Shown here: in pieces, positions 17,304-27,500 of the stretch | Layout: each line of letters begins with the position of its first letter | Position numbering within the stretch: position 1 is the first letter of the stretch | DNA from: JABFRG01 sp038210445 | Lineage (GTDB): Bacteria > Myxococcota_A > Polyangia > Polyangiales > Polyangiaceae | Direction of reading: 5' to 3' | DNA: 64,000 nucleotides | Assembly: GCA_038210445.1 (NCBI GenBank) | Contig: JBBQWQ010000001.1 | Coordinates: 288,065-352,064 of the forward strand | Program-made: the position numbers and the translations under genes | The notes under the pieces: generated by a model | The model's input: only the letters and a program-made list of their open reading frames with translations | Database searches by the model: none | Told to the model about the DNA's origin: nothing

Positions 17304-18284
17304 ATGAAACGTCCGACCCAGCTCGTGCCTCTGTTCGCGTTCTTGCTCGCCGCTGCCTGCGGTTCCAGCGAAGAGGAGCCCACCGGCGCGAGCGACGACG
17401 AAGACCTGCGCGCGGTGAAGTGCGAAGCGCTGCCCACTTCGTGGATGCGCACCTGGCGCACGCCTGCCGATGACGGCCGAGTGCAGTTGCGGGTGGGCGA
17501 GGCGCGGCCGAGCGGTACGCCCGTCGGCGACATCCTCTTCTTCCACGGGTTCTCCGATCGCTTCGACAACCACCGGCCGCTCTTCGAAGAATGGACCCGC
17601 CGCGGCTTCCGGGTGGTGAGCTTCGAGTACCCGTCGCACGGCGAAACCTGCGGCCGCAACCTGGCGGCCTACCTGTACCCGAGCCTCGCGCGCTTCGCGG
17701 TGCAGGTGGAGAAGGAGACGGCGGAAGATCCGCGCCGGCCGCTGCTCCTCGCCGGCTGGTCCATGGGCGGCCTTCTCGCCACGCGCATGGTGCAGGGCCT
17801 GGGCGATCCCCTCTCGCGCCCGGTGGCCGGCGCCATGCTGCTCACGCCCGGCGTCGACGTGCACGTGTTCCTGAAAGAGGTATCGGAGACCACGCTCACG
17901 CGAAACCCTTCGCCGCCCCACACCGGGCCCATCAAGCCCAAGCGGCCGGCCATCTTCCCCATCGCCGTGAACCTCCTCTACCACGCGGATCTGGCGCGGG
18001 GCGCAGCGCTGCCAAGCTCCTTCCCGGTGCTCGCGGTGGTGGGCGGCGACGCCGAGGACGTGTACGCCAAGAGCCCCGGCCTCCGCAGCTGGGTGCTCAA
18101 CAAGCGTGCGGAGGGGGCGAACATCGTGGGCCTCGGCTGCACCGGCGGCTACCATGAGATCGACAACGAGCCCTTGCCCATGGGCCCGCAGGTGCGCGAG
18201 GAGCTGGGGCGCTTCGCCGAGTCGGTGGTGAACAAGACCCGCTACGCGGCGCCGGCGCGCCAAGTCCCCTGCGCGGGGTTCTGA
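17304..18284 (+). CDS. alpha/beta-hydrolase lipoprotein (monoacylglycerol lipase-like)
   Basis: A 326-residue lipid-anchored serine hydrolase. The signal MKRPTQLVPLFAFLLAAAC ends in a lipobox (Cys19). The core shows ILFFHGFSDRFDNHRPLFEEW (HG oxyanion loop), FEYPSHGETCG, and the nucleophile elbow GWSMGG (GxSxG). A late segment contains the candidate catalytic Asp (GGDAEDVY) and His (GGYHEIDNE). This layout matches the serine aminopeptidase S33/monoacylglycerol-lipase group. The start at 17304 excludes an in-frame leader lacking signal features. It probably acts on lipids or esters at the membrane. Confidence 0.78.
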   Translation: MKRPTQLVPLFAFLLAAACGSSEEEPTGASDDEDLRAVKCEALPTSWMRTWRTPADDGRVQLRVGEARPSGTPVGDILFFHGFSDRFDNHRPLFEEWTRRGFRVVSFEYPSHGETCGRNLAAYLYPSLARFAVQVEKETAEDPRRPLLLAGWSMGGLLATRMVQGLGDPLSRPVAGAMLLTPGVDVHVFLKEVSETTLTRNPSPPHTGPIKPKRPAIFPIAVNLLYHADLARGAALPSSFPVLAVVGGDAEDVYAKSPGLRSWVLNKRAEGANIVGLGCTGGYHEIDNEPLPMGPQVREELGRFAESVVNKTRYAAPARQVPCAGF

Positions 18285-18289
18285 TCCGG

Positions 18290-18301
18290 TAGCATCGGAC
18301 C
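18290..18301 (+). promoter_or_regulatory. putative leaderless promoter (-10 TAGCAT)
   Basis: TAGCAT lies 6 nt before the LysR ATG. The context GGTAGCATCGG is shared with the acyl-CoA-binding protein gene at 4843. Confidence 0.45.
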
Positions 18302-19144
18302 ATGCAATGGGACGACTTGCGGCTGGCTTTGGCGGTTGCCGACGCGGGAACGGCAGCCCGGGCCGCGCGCAAGCTTGGCGTGGCCCACACCACGGTGGCG
18401 CGGCGTCTGGCTTCGCTCGAGAAGGGCGCGGGCGTTCGGCTCTTCGAGCGGGTGGGGCAAAAGCTGGTGCCCACCGCTGCGGGCCACGCCATGCTGCAGC
18501 TGGTGACCGACTTCGACGCGCGGCTCTCGGCCTTCGAGCGCAGCGTGTCGGACGTCGACCGGCGCCTGGAGGGCGTGGTGACGGTGACCGCCGCCGAGCT
18601 CTTGGGCAGCTTTCTCGTGGCCCGGCTGCCGCTCTTTCGTCACCGCTATCCGGCCATTCGACTGCGCATCCGGGTGGGCCCGGCGCTCCTCGATCTCGCG
18701 CGCCGGGAGGCCGATGTGGCCATTCGCGTGAACCCGCCGCCCGGCTCTGCGCTGGTGGGGCAGCGCGTGGGCCACGCCGACTTCGCGGTGTACGGCACCC
18801 GCGACGCGGGCACCCTGCGTACCGCGCACTGGGTGTGCTTCGACGACGAAGTGGCCCAGAGTCCGCAGGCCAAGTGGGAAGAGCGCCACGTAGACCCGGA
18901 GCGGGTGGTGCTGCGCACGAACTCGCGGGCGACCTTCATCGAGGCGGTGCGGGCCGGGCTGGGCGTAGGCATCTTGCCCTGCGCGTTTGCCGACGGCGAC
19001 GCCGCGCTGGTGCGCCGGGGCGAGCCCATGCCCGAGCTACGGGTGCCGGTGTGGGTGCTCATGCACGAGTCGGTGCGCGAGATTCCGCGGGTGCGGGCCG
19101 CTGCCGAGTTCATCACCGAGAGCTTGCGCGCGGCTTCGGCGTGA
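18302..19144 (+). CDS. LysR-family transcriptional regulator
   Basis: A 280-residue LysR-type regulator. The N-terminal winged HTH (about 4-62) reads LRLALAVADAGTAARAARKL, then HTTVARRLASLE and FERVGQKLVPTAAG. The effector-binding periplasmic-binding-like domain (about 88-278) includes GVVTVTAAELLGSFL and LGVGILPCAFADGD. It lies 17 bp after the lipase-like lipoprotein gene but has its own leaderless promoter. It converges on the metal-dependent hydrolase gene (13-bp gap). The target is not evident. Confidence 0.88.
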   Translation: MQWDDLRLALAVADAGTAARAARKLGVAHTTVARRLASLEKGAGVRLFERVGQKLVPTAAGHAMLQLVTDFDARLSAFERSVSDVDRRLEGVVTVTAAELLGSFLVARLPLFRHRYPAIRLRIRVGPALLDLARREADVAIRVNPPPGSALVGQRVGHADFAVYGTRDAGTLRTAHWVCFDDEVAQSPQAKWEERHVDPERVVLRTNSRATFIEAVRAGLGVGILPCAFADGDAALVRRGEPMPELRVPVWVLMHESVREIPRVRAAAEFITESLRAASA

Positions 19145-19157
19145 GCAATGCGTGCAC

Positions 19158-19970
19158 TCAGCACGCAACGGGCAGAGCCCTGGCGTCCGCGTAGTCGCGC
19201 TTCCAGGCGTCGAGCAGCGCGCCGTCGTCGATGTCCGAAGGGTGAAAGCCCGGCCAGAAGTAGCGGACCCAGGCGCGCGCGATGGTGCGCATGCCCCCCG
19301 GGGTGACGAACAGAAAGCGCGTCAGCTTCCACCACTCGGTCGGCGAGAAGAGGCACCCGTCGGCGCGCATCATCACCACCTGATGCTCTGCCACCTTGGC
19401 CCAGAAGAACGCGGTCGCCAGCAGCATGGTCCCGATGCGCTCGGCCTCCGTACCGCCGGCGGCGCGAAAGACGTCGAAGGGAACGCTCTTGTGCTCGCTC
19501 TCTTCGGCCGCGTGCCATCGCCACAGGTCGCGCATGGTGGGGTGCGCGCCCGCAAGGTTGCGCTCGTCGCCCAGCAGCAGGAGCGCCATCATGCCGGTGA
19601 AGTGCTCGAGCGCGCACGTCACGCCGAGCTGGCTCCGTCGCGGCAACGCGCGCTTGGCGAAGCGGAGCAGCCGCGTCACTTTGCGCTCCAGCCGCGCCGC
19701 CGGGTATCCCGCGCGCTCGAGGTGGGCGTTGTAGCTGTCGTGCTCACGCCCGTGAATGCCTTCCTGGGCGCTGAAGCGCATGATCTCCCGCTTCAGCTCC
19801 GGGCCTGCCGCGTCCTTGTGGGCGCGCACCGACGCGATGAAGAAGCGCTCACCTTCCGGGAAGAAGATGGAGAGTCCGTCGAAGAAGATGGTCACCGCTC
19901 GACCCTCGCCATGCCAGTACCTGGGCACTTCGTCACCCACGGAGAATCGCAAATCGCGGACTTCGAGCAT
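19158..19970 (-). CDS. putative metal-dependent hydrolase (PF10118-type)
   Basis: A 270-residue soluble protein resembling the predicted metal-dependent hydrolase family PF10118. His/Glu-rich helical segments could bind a di-metal site: SAQEGIHGREHDSYN (about 85-99), CALEHFTGM and WRWHAAEESEHKSVPFDVF. These E/H spacings recall ferritin-like helical bundles. The start has GGAGG 6 nt upstream. It is divergent from the AraC regulator 81 bp away, a common regulator-target arrangement. Enzymatic activity is unproven for most of the family. Confidence 0.68.
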   Translation of the reverse strand: MLEVRDLRFSVGDEVPRYWHGEGRAVTIFFDGLSIFFPEGERFFIASVRAHKDAAGPELKREIMRFSAQEGIHGREHDSYNAHLERAGYPAARLERKVTRLLRFAKRALPRRSQLGVTCALEHFTGMMALLLLGDERNLAGAHPTMRDLWRWHAAEESEHKSVPFDVFRAAGGTEAERIGTMLLATAFFWAKVAEHQVVMMRADGCLFSPTEWWKLTRFLFVTPGGMRTIARAWVRYFWPGFHPSDIDDGALLDAWKRDYADARALPVAC

Positions 19971-20051
19971 GGTTGCCTCCGACCATGATGATGGTGTGGC
20001 GCGGGCATTCGCGGCAGGTTAGGGTGAGCCAAGTTCTTGTCATTTGGGGCC

Positions 20052-21074
20052 ATGCTGCGATCCGACGAGGCGTTCATTCCGGCCATTCACGCGCTGCACC
20101 TCGCCCAGGTGACGGCGCGCTACGGCATTTCGTGCGCGCAGCTCTTGGCGGGGTCGGGCCTCTCGGAAGCCGATCTCACGGAGCCTGAGGAACGCCTCTC
20201 ACTCGACGTGGTGGAGCGCTTGGTGCTGCGCGCCCGCACTCTCACGGGTGAGCCCGCGGTGGGCATTCTGCTGGGCGTGCAGATGCGCATTTCGGCCCAC
20301 GGGTACCTGGGCTTCGCGGCCATGGTCGCCTCGACCATCGGCGAGGCGCTCGACATCGCCGTGCGCTTCGCGCCCACCCGCACCAACGCGCTGGCGCTGC
20401 GTCTGAGCGAAGACGACGACGAGGTGGCGCTCGTCCTCGAGGAGCTTGCGGACTTCGGATCGGCCCGCGACACGGTGATCCTCGCGCTGGTGGAGGGAAT
20501 CCGCCAGATAGGCCAGGCGCTCACCGGCCAGCCCTTGCAAGGGCGCGCCGAGCTGGCGTTCGCCGAGCCGCCCTACTTTGCCAAGGTCGCGCGGGTCGCG
20601 CGCACGCCGCATGTTCGCTTCGGCGCCCCCGAGAATCGCATCGTGTTTCATCGCGCTACGCTCCACGTCCCGCTGGTGCTGGCCGACCCGGCGGCGTTTC
20701 GTCTGGCCACTGCTCAATGCGAAAAAGCGCTCTCTGCGATTCGCGACGCGAGCTTGGTGACGGCCAAGGTGCGCTCGCTCCTGGGGCGCCGCGGCGGGCT
20801 CCTGCGGTCGCAGGGCGACATTGCCAAGCAGCTGCACGTGTCGTCGCGCACACTCAAGCGACACCTGGCGGCCGAGGCCACCACATTCAAGAGCGTGCAC
20901 GACGACGCCGTGCGCGACGAGGCACTACGGCTGGTGCAGACCGACCTCGGCCTGGAGATGGTGGCCGACCGTCTGGGCTATTCGGATCTTGCGAACTTCA
21001 CCCGGGCCTTTCGTCGGTGGACGGGCATGACCCCGGGCGCCTACCGCCGCCGCGGCGCGCGCCCCGAAGGCTGA
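20052..21074 (+). CDS. AraC-family transcriptional regulator
   Basis: A roughly 340-residue regulator of the OruR/Arabinose_bd-type group: an N-terminal effector domain (about 1-210, with YGISCAQLLAGSGLSEADL and HGYLGFAAMVASTIGEALD) followed by a C-terminal double HTH. The HTH shows DIAKQLHVSSRTLKRHL and MVADRLGYSDLANFTRAFRRW, then TGMTPGAYRRR. A TTG at 20037 behind AGGGTGAG is an alternative start. It is divergent from the PF10118-type hydrolase gene, its likely target. A perfect palindrome GCCCTTGCAAGGGC occurs inside the coding region near 20531. Confidence 0.87.
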   Translation: MLRSDEAFIPAIHALHLAQVTARYGISCAQLLAGSGLSEADLTEPEERLSLDVVERLVLRARTLTGEPAVGILLGVQMRISAHGYLGFAAMVASTIGEALDIAVRFAPTRTNALALRLSEDDDEVALVLEELADFGSARDTVILALVEGIRQIGQALTGQPLQGRAELAFAEPPYFAKVARVARTPHVRFGAPENRIVFHRATLHVPLVLADPAAFRLATAQCEKALSAIRDASLVTAKVRSLLGRRGGLLRSQGDIAKQLHVSSRTLKRHLAAEATTFKSVHDDAVRDEALRLVQTDLGLEMVADRLGYSDLANFTRAFRRWTGMTPGAYRRRGARPEG

Positions 21075-21075
21075 A

Positions 21076-23055
21076 TCACTCGAGCACCAGCGTGCCGAAG
21101 GCCGCCGGCAGGTGAAAGTTGGGTTTGTCGGTGCGCGCTGGGCTCCAGGCCAGGTACTTGCGCGGCGCCTTGCCCTCCATGCGAAAGAGCCCGAGCGGCA
21201 AGCGCGCGCCGGCGCGGAGGGCGCTCACAATCTCGGCGGCGGGGATCTTCGCTTCGATGACCGCGCGGCGCGCTGCCGGGTCGCGGGTGGTGGCCAGCAC
21301 GACGCCGCTCGACCACTTGATGTCGCTGGTCTTCTTGTCCTTGTCGACGTCGAGGTCGAAGTAGTGACCAAAAGGTCCGAGCTCGATTTCGTAGTAGTGG
21401 CCGCGCTGGTCGGCCTTGGGCGCTAGAAAGAGCTCTACGCAGTCTTCCTTGTACAGGCCCTCGCGCTCCACGTCGGTGGGCCGCGTGGTGTCCACGTTGA
21501 GGCCCGCACCCTCCAGCACCCATGCCATGTAGAGTGCATCTTTCGTCCACAGCGCCTGCACGGTGGTGGCGGGGCCGCCCGCGTCGCCGTGGGTGTCGGT
21601 GTCGAAGCGCGCGGCCGCTGCCGTCTTCCAAAGCGCCTCCAGCGTTCCGTCGAGGGTCGGCGGCGCGTCGGTTGCCTTCGCGTGCAGCTCGGGAGCGGGG
21701 CTCTCCGCAGGCGAGCTCGAGGCGCCGCTTCCTTGAAGGTCGAAGCCGGGCATGCCCACGAAGCGATACGGCCGAGGTCCGCTGGCCAATGCGGCGCCGT
21801 TTCCCACCACCGCGACGGTCTCCAGGTCCACGTGGAAGCGCTTGGCGGCCGCCTCGAGCAAGGGCGACGTGGTATGCCCGAGCAACTCGCGGCCCAGGTC
21901 GGCGTTGTTCCAAAGGCCCAGAATCGCCGCGCCCACGCGATCGACGCGCACCACGTTGGTGCCGCCCACCGCCACGCTCTCGGCCATCGGATACATCTTC
22001 TGAAAGCCGTCGCCGCGCATGCCCGGCGCGCCGTCCACCAACACCACGTCCGGGGCCTCCACCTCGAGCACGTCGGCGATGCGCTCGGCGAAGGTCTCCA
22101 GCGAGTCGACGTAGGCCCGGCGATTGGCCTCGCCCTTGAGCTTCTTCAGATCGAGCTCCCGGTGCATGCGCCACTTCTGGTGGAACGCCGGCGCCGCGTC
22201 GCTGGTCATCACCGTGCCCTGCATGCCCTTGATGCCCATGGAAAACACCGCATAGCGATGGGCCTTCATCTTGGGGATGGAGATGAAGAGCCCGCGCGCC
22301 AGGTGCTCCGCCAGTAGCTTGGGAATCACCAGCGAAGGCACGTGGGTCTTCTCCATGCCGAGAATGCCCAGGGGCTTGCCCGGCTGCGTGCCCTCCACGT
22401 CGAACACGCCGTCGTCGTCCATGGCCACCAGCGGTACGCCTTCGCTCTGGGTCATCTCGGCGTAGCCCGAGACTTTCACCAGACGCTCCCAGTCGGCGTG
22501 CTTGGCGCCCCAGCCCTCGGCCACCGTGATGCGGGTGTGCCCGCGCGCCTTGAGGCAGCGAATGACGCCGCGTACGAACTCCGGGTTCGTGATGCGTCCG
22601 CGCAGGCCGTCGTCGGCGTCTTCCTTGCCGCCGGTCTCCTTGAACCAGTCGAAGCCGCCCATGTTGGGCTTGAGCAGCACCGGGGTTTCCTTGGGGCGGC
22701 GGGGCACCGTGGCCTCGCAGATGCGCTGGCCGAGCTCGAGCGCCGTGCCCCCGGTGAGCACCGTGACCGCCGAGGTGTCGCTGCCGAGGCGCGCGCGGTT
22801 CCGCGCCCGGAGCGCGCTGCCGTCGATGGTGGTCGTCACCTGGAGCGGCGCCCCCGCGTCCCACGAGGTGGCCGACGCATGCGAGATGGTGTCCACCGTT
22901 TCGGCGGGCGTGGGCGCGCTCGTAGGCGCAGTGGCTGCGATGGCCGTCGTGGTCGCCGCATCGCCGCGTGGCGTGCCCGCGTCGAGGGCTGCGTCCTTCT
23001 TGCCGCACGCGAGCACCATCGAGAGCACCGAGACCAGGAGAGCCGAGCGACGCAT
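21076..23055 (-). CDS. DUF362 lipoprotein fused to CBM9/DOMON-like domain
   Basis: A 659-residue exported lipoprotein: signal MRRSALLVSVLSMVLAC (Cys17), then a Thr/Ala-rich linker. Residues about 95-420 match the DUF362 layout (VLLKPNMGGFDWF, NPEFVRGVIRCLKARG, ITVAEGWG, SIPKMKAHRYAVFSMGIKGM). The C-terminal about 190 residues resemble a carbohydrate-binding family 9-like sandwich (PPTLDGTLEALWKTA, QALWTKDALYMAWVL, EDCVELFLAPK, EIELGPFGHYFDL). The combination suggests binding of a sugar or haem-like ligand near the outer surface. The start at 23055 gives the lipobox; TAGCGT lies 10 nt upstream. It converges with the AraC gene by 1 bp. Confidence 0.7.
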   Translation of the reverse strand: MRRSALLVSVLSMVLACGKKDAALDAGTPRGDAATTTAIAATAPTSAPTPAETVDTISHASATSWDAGAPLQVTTTIDGSALRARNRARLGSDTSAVTVLTGGTALELGQRICEATVPRRPKETPVLLKPNMGGFDWFKETGGKEDADDGLRGRITNPEFVRGVIRCLKARGHTRITVAEGWGAKHADWERLVKVSGYAEMTQSEGVPLVAMDDDGVFDVEGTQPGKPLGILGMEKTHVPSLVIPKLLAEHLARGLFISIPKMKAHRYAVFSMGIKGMQGTVMTSDAAPAFHQKWRMHRELDLKKLKGEANRRAYVDSLETFAERIADVLEVEAPDVVLVDGAPGMRGDGFQKMYPMAESVAVGGTNVVRVDRVGAAILGLWNNADLGRELLGHTTSPLLEAAAKRFHVDLETVAVVGNGAALASGPRPYRFVGMPGFDLQGSGASSSPAESPAPELHAKATDAPPTLDGTLEALWKTAAAARFDTDTHGDAGGPATTVQALWTKDALYMAWVLEGAGLNVDTTRPTDVEREGLYKEDCVELFLAPKADQRGHYYEIELGPFGHYFDLDVDKDKKTSDIKWSSGVVLATTRDPAARRAVIEAKIPAAEIVSALRAGARLPLGLFRMEGKAPRKYLAWSPARTDKPNFHLPAAFGTLVLE

Positions 23056-23218
23056 GGAAGGACGAACGCTACGGCGAGCCTTGGTCGTCCGCGAGCCCAA
23101 AACTTTCGCAGTTCCGCGGCCTCCCGCGAGGGGGGAGAATTCCCGCAAAAACATCCGTCGAAGGGTGGCGCTGGCCACAGTGTGCGATATATACTTTATT
23201 TTCAGTAAGGGGCGCTTC

Positions 23219-24388
23219 ATGAAGATACGACCTGCGGACGTCGACTACCGCCAGCTAAAGCTCAACGCCGAGCAGGGATTCGTTCTCTCGCGCGTCGACC
23301 GCCCCATGTCGCTTCACGATCTCGTGACCCTCACCGGCTTCTCCCCGGAGCAAGTGCACGCGATCGTCGTCCACCTGGTCGACTCCGGCGCGGTCGCCAT
23401 GGACGATCCGCAGTCGTCGCTGCCCCCGGGGCCGGCGCCGCAACGCTCGCGTCCTCCACAACACGAGCTCGCGCCTGCGCACAACGAACTGGAGCCCGAT
23501 ACGCTGCCGGGCGTTTCTTCCCCATCGTTCGTCGAGGACGACGAGGTGCTGCCGGAGCTCACCGAAGCCGACGAGGTGCAGGAGCTGACCGAAGCCGACG
23601 AGGTGCCCGCGGACGAGCCGGAGCCGATGGACGACGAGGAGGCCTCGGTGCTCGCCGAGGAGACGCGCAGTGAGCGCGCTTGGCGGCGCATCTACGACGC
23701 TGTGTATCGCCCCATGGACCGCGATCTGCGCATGGCCGAGGCGCGGGTGGTAGAGGGCGCGAACCTCATGGCCCTCTGCCTCGATCCGGAGCCGCAGATG
23801 GTCTTCGCGCTGCAGGAAAACCCGCGCTTCGGCCTGGGCCAGGCGCGCTTCATCGCCTTCCACCACCGGACCCAGGCGGGCCTCGAACTGCTCACACGCA
23901 ACGCCGAGATCGCCAAGGACAGCCTGGTGCAGCGGCGTCTGCTCCGAAACCCGCAGCTGCCGGACCCGCTGCTGCGCAAGATCGTCCACGCCAAGATGCT
24001 CGGCGACACCTACAAGATCGCCATCGACCGCGAGGTGCCGGAGCGCACCCGGGTGAACACCGCCGAGCTCCTGCGGCGAAAGTTCATGCTCGCCGGGGGC
24101 GACGAGAAAGCCGCGCTGGTGATCAAGACCGAGGCCCGCTGTTTGCTGCTGCTCAACAACTGCGCCTTCGATGCACAGACCACCCAGATTCTCTGTGGGC
24201 GCACGAGCTGGACCATGCTCTGCATCCAAAACCTGGTGCGCTGGTCGGCCACGCCGCCGCAGCTGCTCCGCACGCTGCTCAAGCTGCCCATCATCCGGCA
24301 GAACGTGGGCATGCGAAAGCTGCTCCTGAAGCACCCCAACATGCCCAGCGACGTCAAGCGCGCCTTCAACACCGGCCAGCCTCTGTAG
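23219..24388 (+). CDS. winged-helix/repeat protein of unknown function
   Basis: A 389-residue cytosolic protein in three parts. Residues about 1-60 look like a winged helix (FVLSRVDRPMSLHDLVTLTG, EQVHAIVVHLVDSG). Residues about 70-150 are an acidic low-complexity linker with a perfect 9-residue duplication (ELTEADEV twice). From about 165 the C-terminal part is helical with HEAT/LRV-like units (RRLLRNPQLPDPLLRKIVHA, TTQILCGRTSW, QLLRTLLKLPIIRQN). AAGGGG precedes the ATG, and an AT-rich TATACT-containing stretch 30-40 nt upstream is a conventional promoter candidate. No family is recognised. Confidence 0.6.
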   Translation: MKIRPADVDYRQLKLNAEQGFVLSRVDRPMSLHDLVTLTGFSPEQVHAIVVHLVDSGAVAMDDPQSSLPPGPAPQRSRPPQHELAPAHNELEPDTLPGVSSPSFVEDDEVLPELTEADEVQELTEADEVPADEPEPMDDEEASVLAEETRSERAWRRIYDAVYRPMDRDLRMAEARVVEGANLMALCLDPEPQMVFALQENPRFGLGQARFIAFHHRTQAGLELLTRNAEIAKDSLVQRRLLRNPQLPDPLLRKIVHAKMLGDTYKIAIDREVPERTRVNTAELLRRKFMLAGGDEKAALVIKTEARCLLLLNNCAFDAQTTQILCGRTSWTMLCIQNLVRWSATPPQLLRTLLKLPIIRQNVGMRKLLLKHPNMPSDVKRAFNTGQPL

Positions 24389-24563
24389 ACTGGTGCTTTT
24401 TCGCCATTACCCGACGTCGCTTCCAACGTACCACGACGCTATAGGTCTCTAAGAGGCGTCGCGCTGCTGAGCGCCGCAAGCGCAAGTGAGCCGGCGCAAA
24501 CCGTGCGGAACCCCGCGGAACGCAGCACTTTCCCGGGATTCGCCGTATCGCCTGCGCATTTGC

Positions 24564-24575
24564 TACACTTGCCGC
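24564..24575 (+). promoter_or_regulatory. putative leaderless promoter (-10 TACACT)
   Basis: TACACT is followed by 6 nt and the GTG start of the TPR/HEAT gene; no Shine-Dalgarno is present. It would drive the three-gene unit ending with tsaD. Confidence 0.45.
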
Positions 24576-27500
24576 GTGCGAAGATCGAAGCTCTGGTCGG
24601 TGCTCATCGTGGGACTCGCAACGAGCCTCGCGGTGGCGCCCGTGTCGGCCCAGGACTTCGATCCCAAGGGTCGCAAGAAGCCCGGCAAGGGGCAGGTGAA
24701 GCCCGGCGGCGGCGGTGCCAAACCCGGTGGCAATGGCGGCGTCAAACCCGGCGGCGCGGGTCCCAAGCCTGGTGGCACTACCCCACCCGCGGGTCCGGCC
24801 AAGCCCGAAGGCGTGGCGGCGACGGTGCTCATCGAGCGCTACACCCGCGTGGTGCTCGCGCAGCCCGGCTCGCCCTTTCCGCTCCAGCGGCTGGCGCAGC
24901 TGTACCGCGAGCGCGACGGCAACATCGTCGCGTTGGTGAAGGACTTCGAGGCCCGCGCTGCTGCCACCGGCGACGCGCAGTACGCCGCGCTGGTCTCCCT
25001 TGGCGGCGCGTACAAAATCGACGGGCGCACCGACGACGCGGTGAAGGCCTACGAAAGGTCCATCGCCCTCAAGAGCACCGACGCAGTGGCCATTTTGGGG
25101 CTCGCGCGACTGCACCAGGACCGCGCCGACCTGGCCGCTGCGCGCACCCGCTACGAGCAAGCGCTGGCGCTCCAAACCGTTCCTCAAGACCGCGAGCAGA
25201 CCCTGCGCACGCTCATGACGCTGGCGCTCGACACCAAGGATTGGACGGCGGCCAAGGGCTTTCACGACAAGCTGGTGGCCATGGGCAAAGCCAGCCTGTT
25301 CGTGAAGGGAGAGCTGGGGCGAGAGCTCTTCGCACGCGGCGAATACGTGCGCGCGGAGAGCGAGTTCAAGGACCTGGTGAACGCCGCGCAGGGCGACAAC
25401 CGCGCGCTCGGCCCGGCTTTGAAGGAGCTGGGCCGCGCCCAGGCCAAGGCCGGCAAGAACCCCGAAGCCCTGGCCACCCTCAAGCGCGCGCTCGGTGCAT
25501 CGGGCGCCGAAGCCGCGGTGCGCACCGAGATCTACGAGATCATCGCCGAGGTCTATCGCAAGGACCAGAAGCTCCCGATGCTCATCAAGGACCTGGAGAA
25601 CGAGCACCCGAGCGACTTTCAGCGGCTCAAGCTCTTGGGCTCGCTCTATGAAGAAACCGGCGACGCGCCCAAGGCCCTGGCTACCTACCGGCGCGCGCTG
25701 GGCGCCAACGCCAAGGACCTAGACTTGCGCCTCAAGGTGGTGCGGCTCCTGCAATCGCAAGGCGAGATCGACAAGGCCATCGCTGAGTACGAGTCGCTGG
25801 TGCGCGCCGCGCCCAACAACCCCACTTTTGTGTTCGAGCTCACCGAGGCGCTCCTGCAGCGCGGCGATCGCGCGCGTGCCCTGCGGGTGCTCACCGAGGT
25901 GGAGAGCCGCGCCGGGAGCGACGAAGAAGTGCTCTCGCGCTTGGCCGATTTCTACGGGCGCATCGGCGAGAGCGACAAGAGCGTCAAGGTGCTCACCCGC
26001 CTCTCGCAGATGAACTCTGGCGATCCGTCGCACCTGGTCGACCTGGGCGATCGCTACTACCAGGATGGCAACGTCGCGCTGGCGGTCTCCACCTGGAAGC
26101 GCATTCTCACCACGGTCACCCCGCGCGCCAAAGCGCTCTCGGCCCTGGGCGACGTGTACCTCGAGCACGACATGTCGGCCGAGGCCCTGGCCTCGTTTCG
26201 CGAGGCCGTGCAGCTCGACAAAGAGAATGTAGGATACAAGAAACAGCTGGCTGGCGCCCTCGAGCGCACCCGCGCCATGCCCGCTGCCCGCGCCATCTGG
26301 GAAGAGATCGCGCAGAAGGCCAAAGACACCAACGATCGCGTGCTGGCCCGCGAGTCGCGCACCCGCATCGTCACCCTCTGGAGCCTCGAGAAGTCTCTCG
26401 AGTCGCACTTGCCGCAGCTGATCACCAAGTTCGGCGCCAAACGACCCGACGTGGAGGCCGGGCGCACGCTCGCCGAGTGCCAGCTTCACTTGCGCAAGCT
26501 GGCCGACGCCGAAGGTACGCTCCGCAAGGTCATCGAGCTGGCGCCCGGCGACGGCGAGAGCTACCTGGCCCTGGAGCGCGTGCTCATTCAGCAGAGCTCG
26601 GCCGACCCCGCCCACCCCCGCAGCGAGAAGATCGCCGAGGCCATCGCCGTGCTCGAGAAGCTGGTGGCGGTGGAGCCCAAGCGTGCGCTCGAGCTGTACG
26701 ACCGCATGGCCCGCTACGCCCAGCAGATTTACCGCGACGACGACGCCATCAAGTACGCGGCGCGCGCGGTGGAGCTGAACCCGGAGAACGCCGAAGGTCA
26801 CCTGCGGCTCGGCGATCGCTATCGCTCGCGGCAAGACACCGAGAAGGCCATCGTCGAGTACCGGGCGGCCATCGCCAAGAACGACCGCCTCTTTCAGGTG
26901 TACTTCCAGCTCGCCGATCTCTTGCTGGCCAAGGGCGGCGCCGACGAGGCCGATCTGCTCTTTCGGCGGGTGCTTCGGGGCGCCCCCGACGACGAGCTGG
27001 TGGCCCGGGCAGCGCGCCTCGCCATGCAGATTCACGTGGGCCGCGGCACGCTGGAGTCGCTCGAGCAGGAGCTGCTCCCGCTCGCCATCGGCAACCCGCA
27101 GCGGCCCATCTTCCGGCGCCTCTTGGTGGAGGTGTACGGAAACCTCACCTTCTCGCTGGTGCGCCGTACTCGGGTGGGCACGGGAAAAGACGCCGAGGAG
27201 GCCCGCGCGCAGCTGGCGCAGATCGGCGCCCGCGCCATCAAGCCGCTGCTCGACGCGCTCTCCGACACCGATGTGGGTCAGCAGCGCATCGCCATCGACG
27301 TGCTGTCGTACGTGCAGAACAAGAACGCTGGCGCCTCGCTCTTCTCGTTCGCCACCGGCAACGGCGACACGCCGCTGCGCACCCGCGCCATGCTCGCCTG
27401 CGGCGCCCTCAAGGACCCGGCGCTCCTGCCCCGCTACGAGGGCCTGCTCTTTCCCAAGTCGAGCGACGTGAGCTCGGTGGCCACCGATCAGGTGGCGGTG

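Noticed and set aside
20531..20544. Perfect palindrome GCCCTTGCAAGGGC as an operator
   Set aside because: It lies deep inside the AraC coding region and is a single occurrence; not enough to call a site.
22502..23208. Long plus-strand frames opposite the DUF362 gene
   Set aside because: They are the antisense shadow of 21076-23055. The real plus gene begins at 23219 with its own Shine-Dalgarno.
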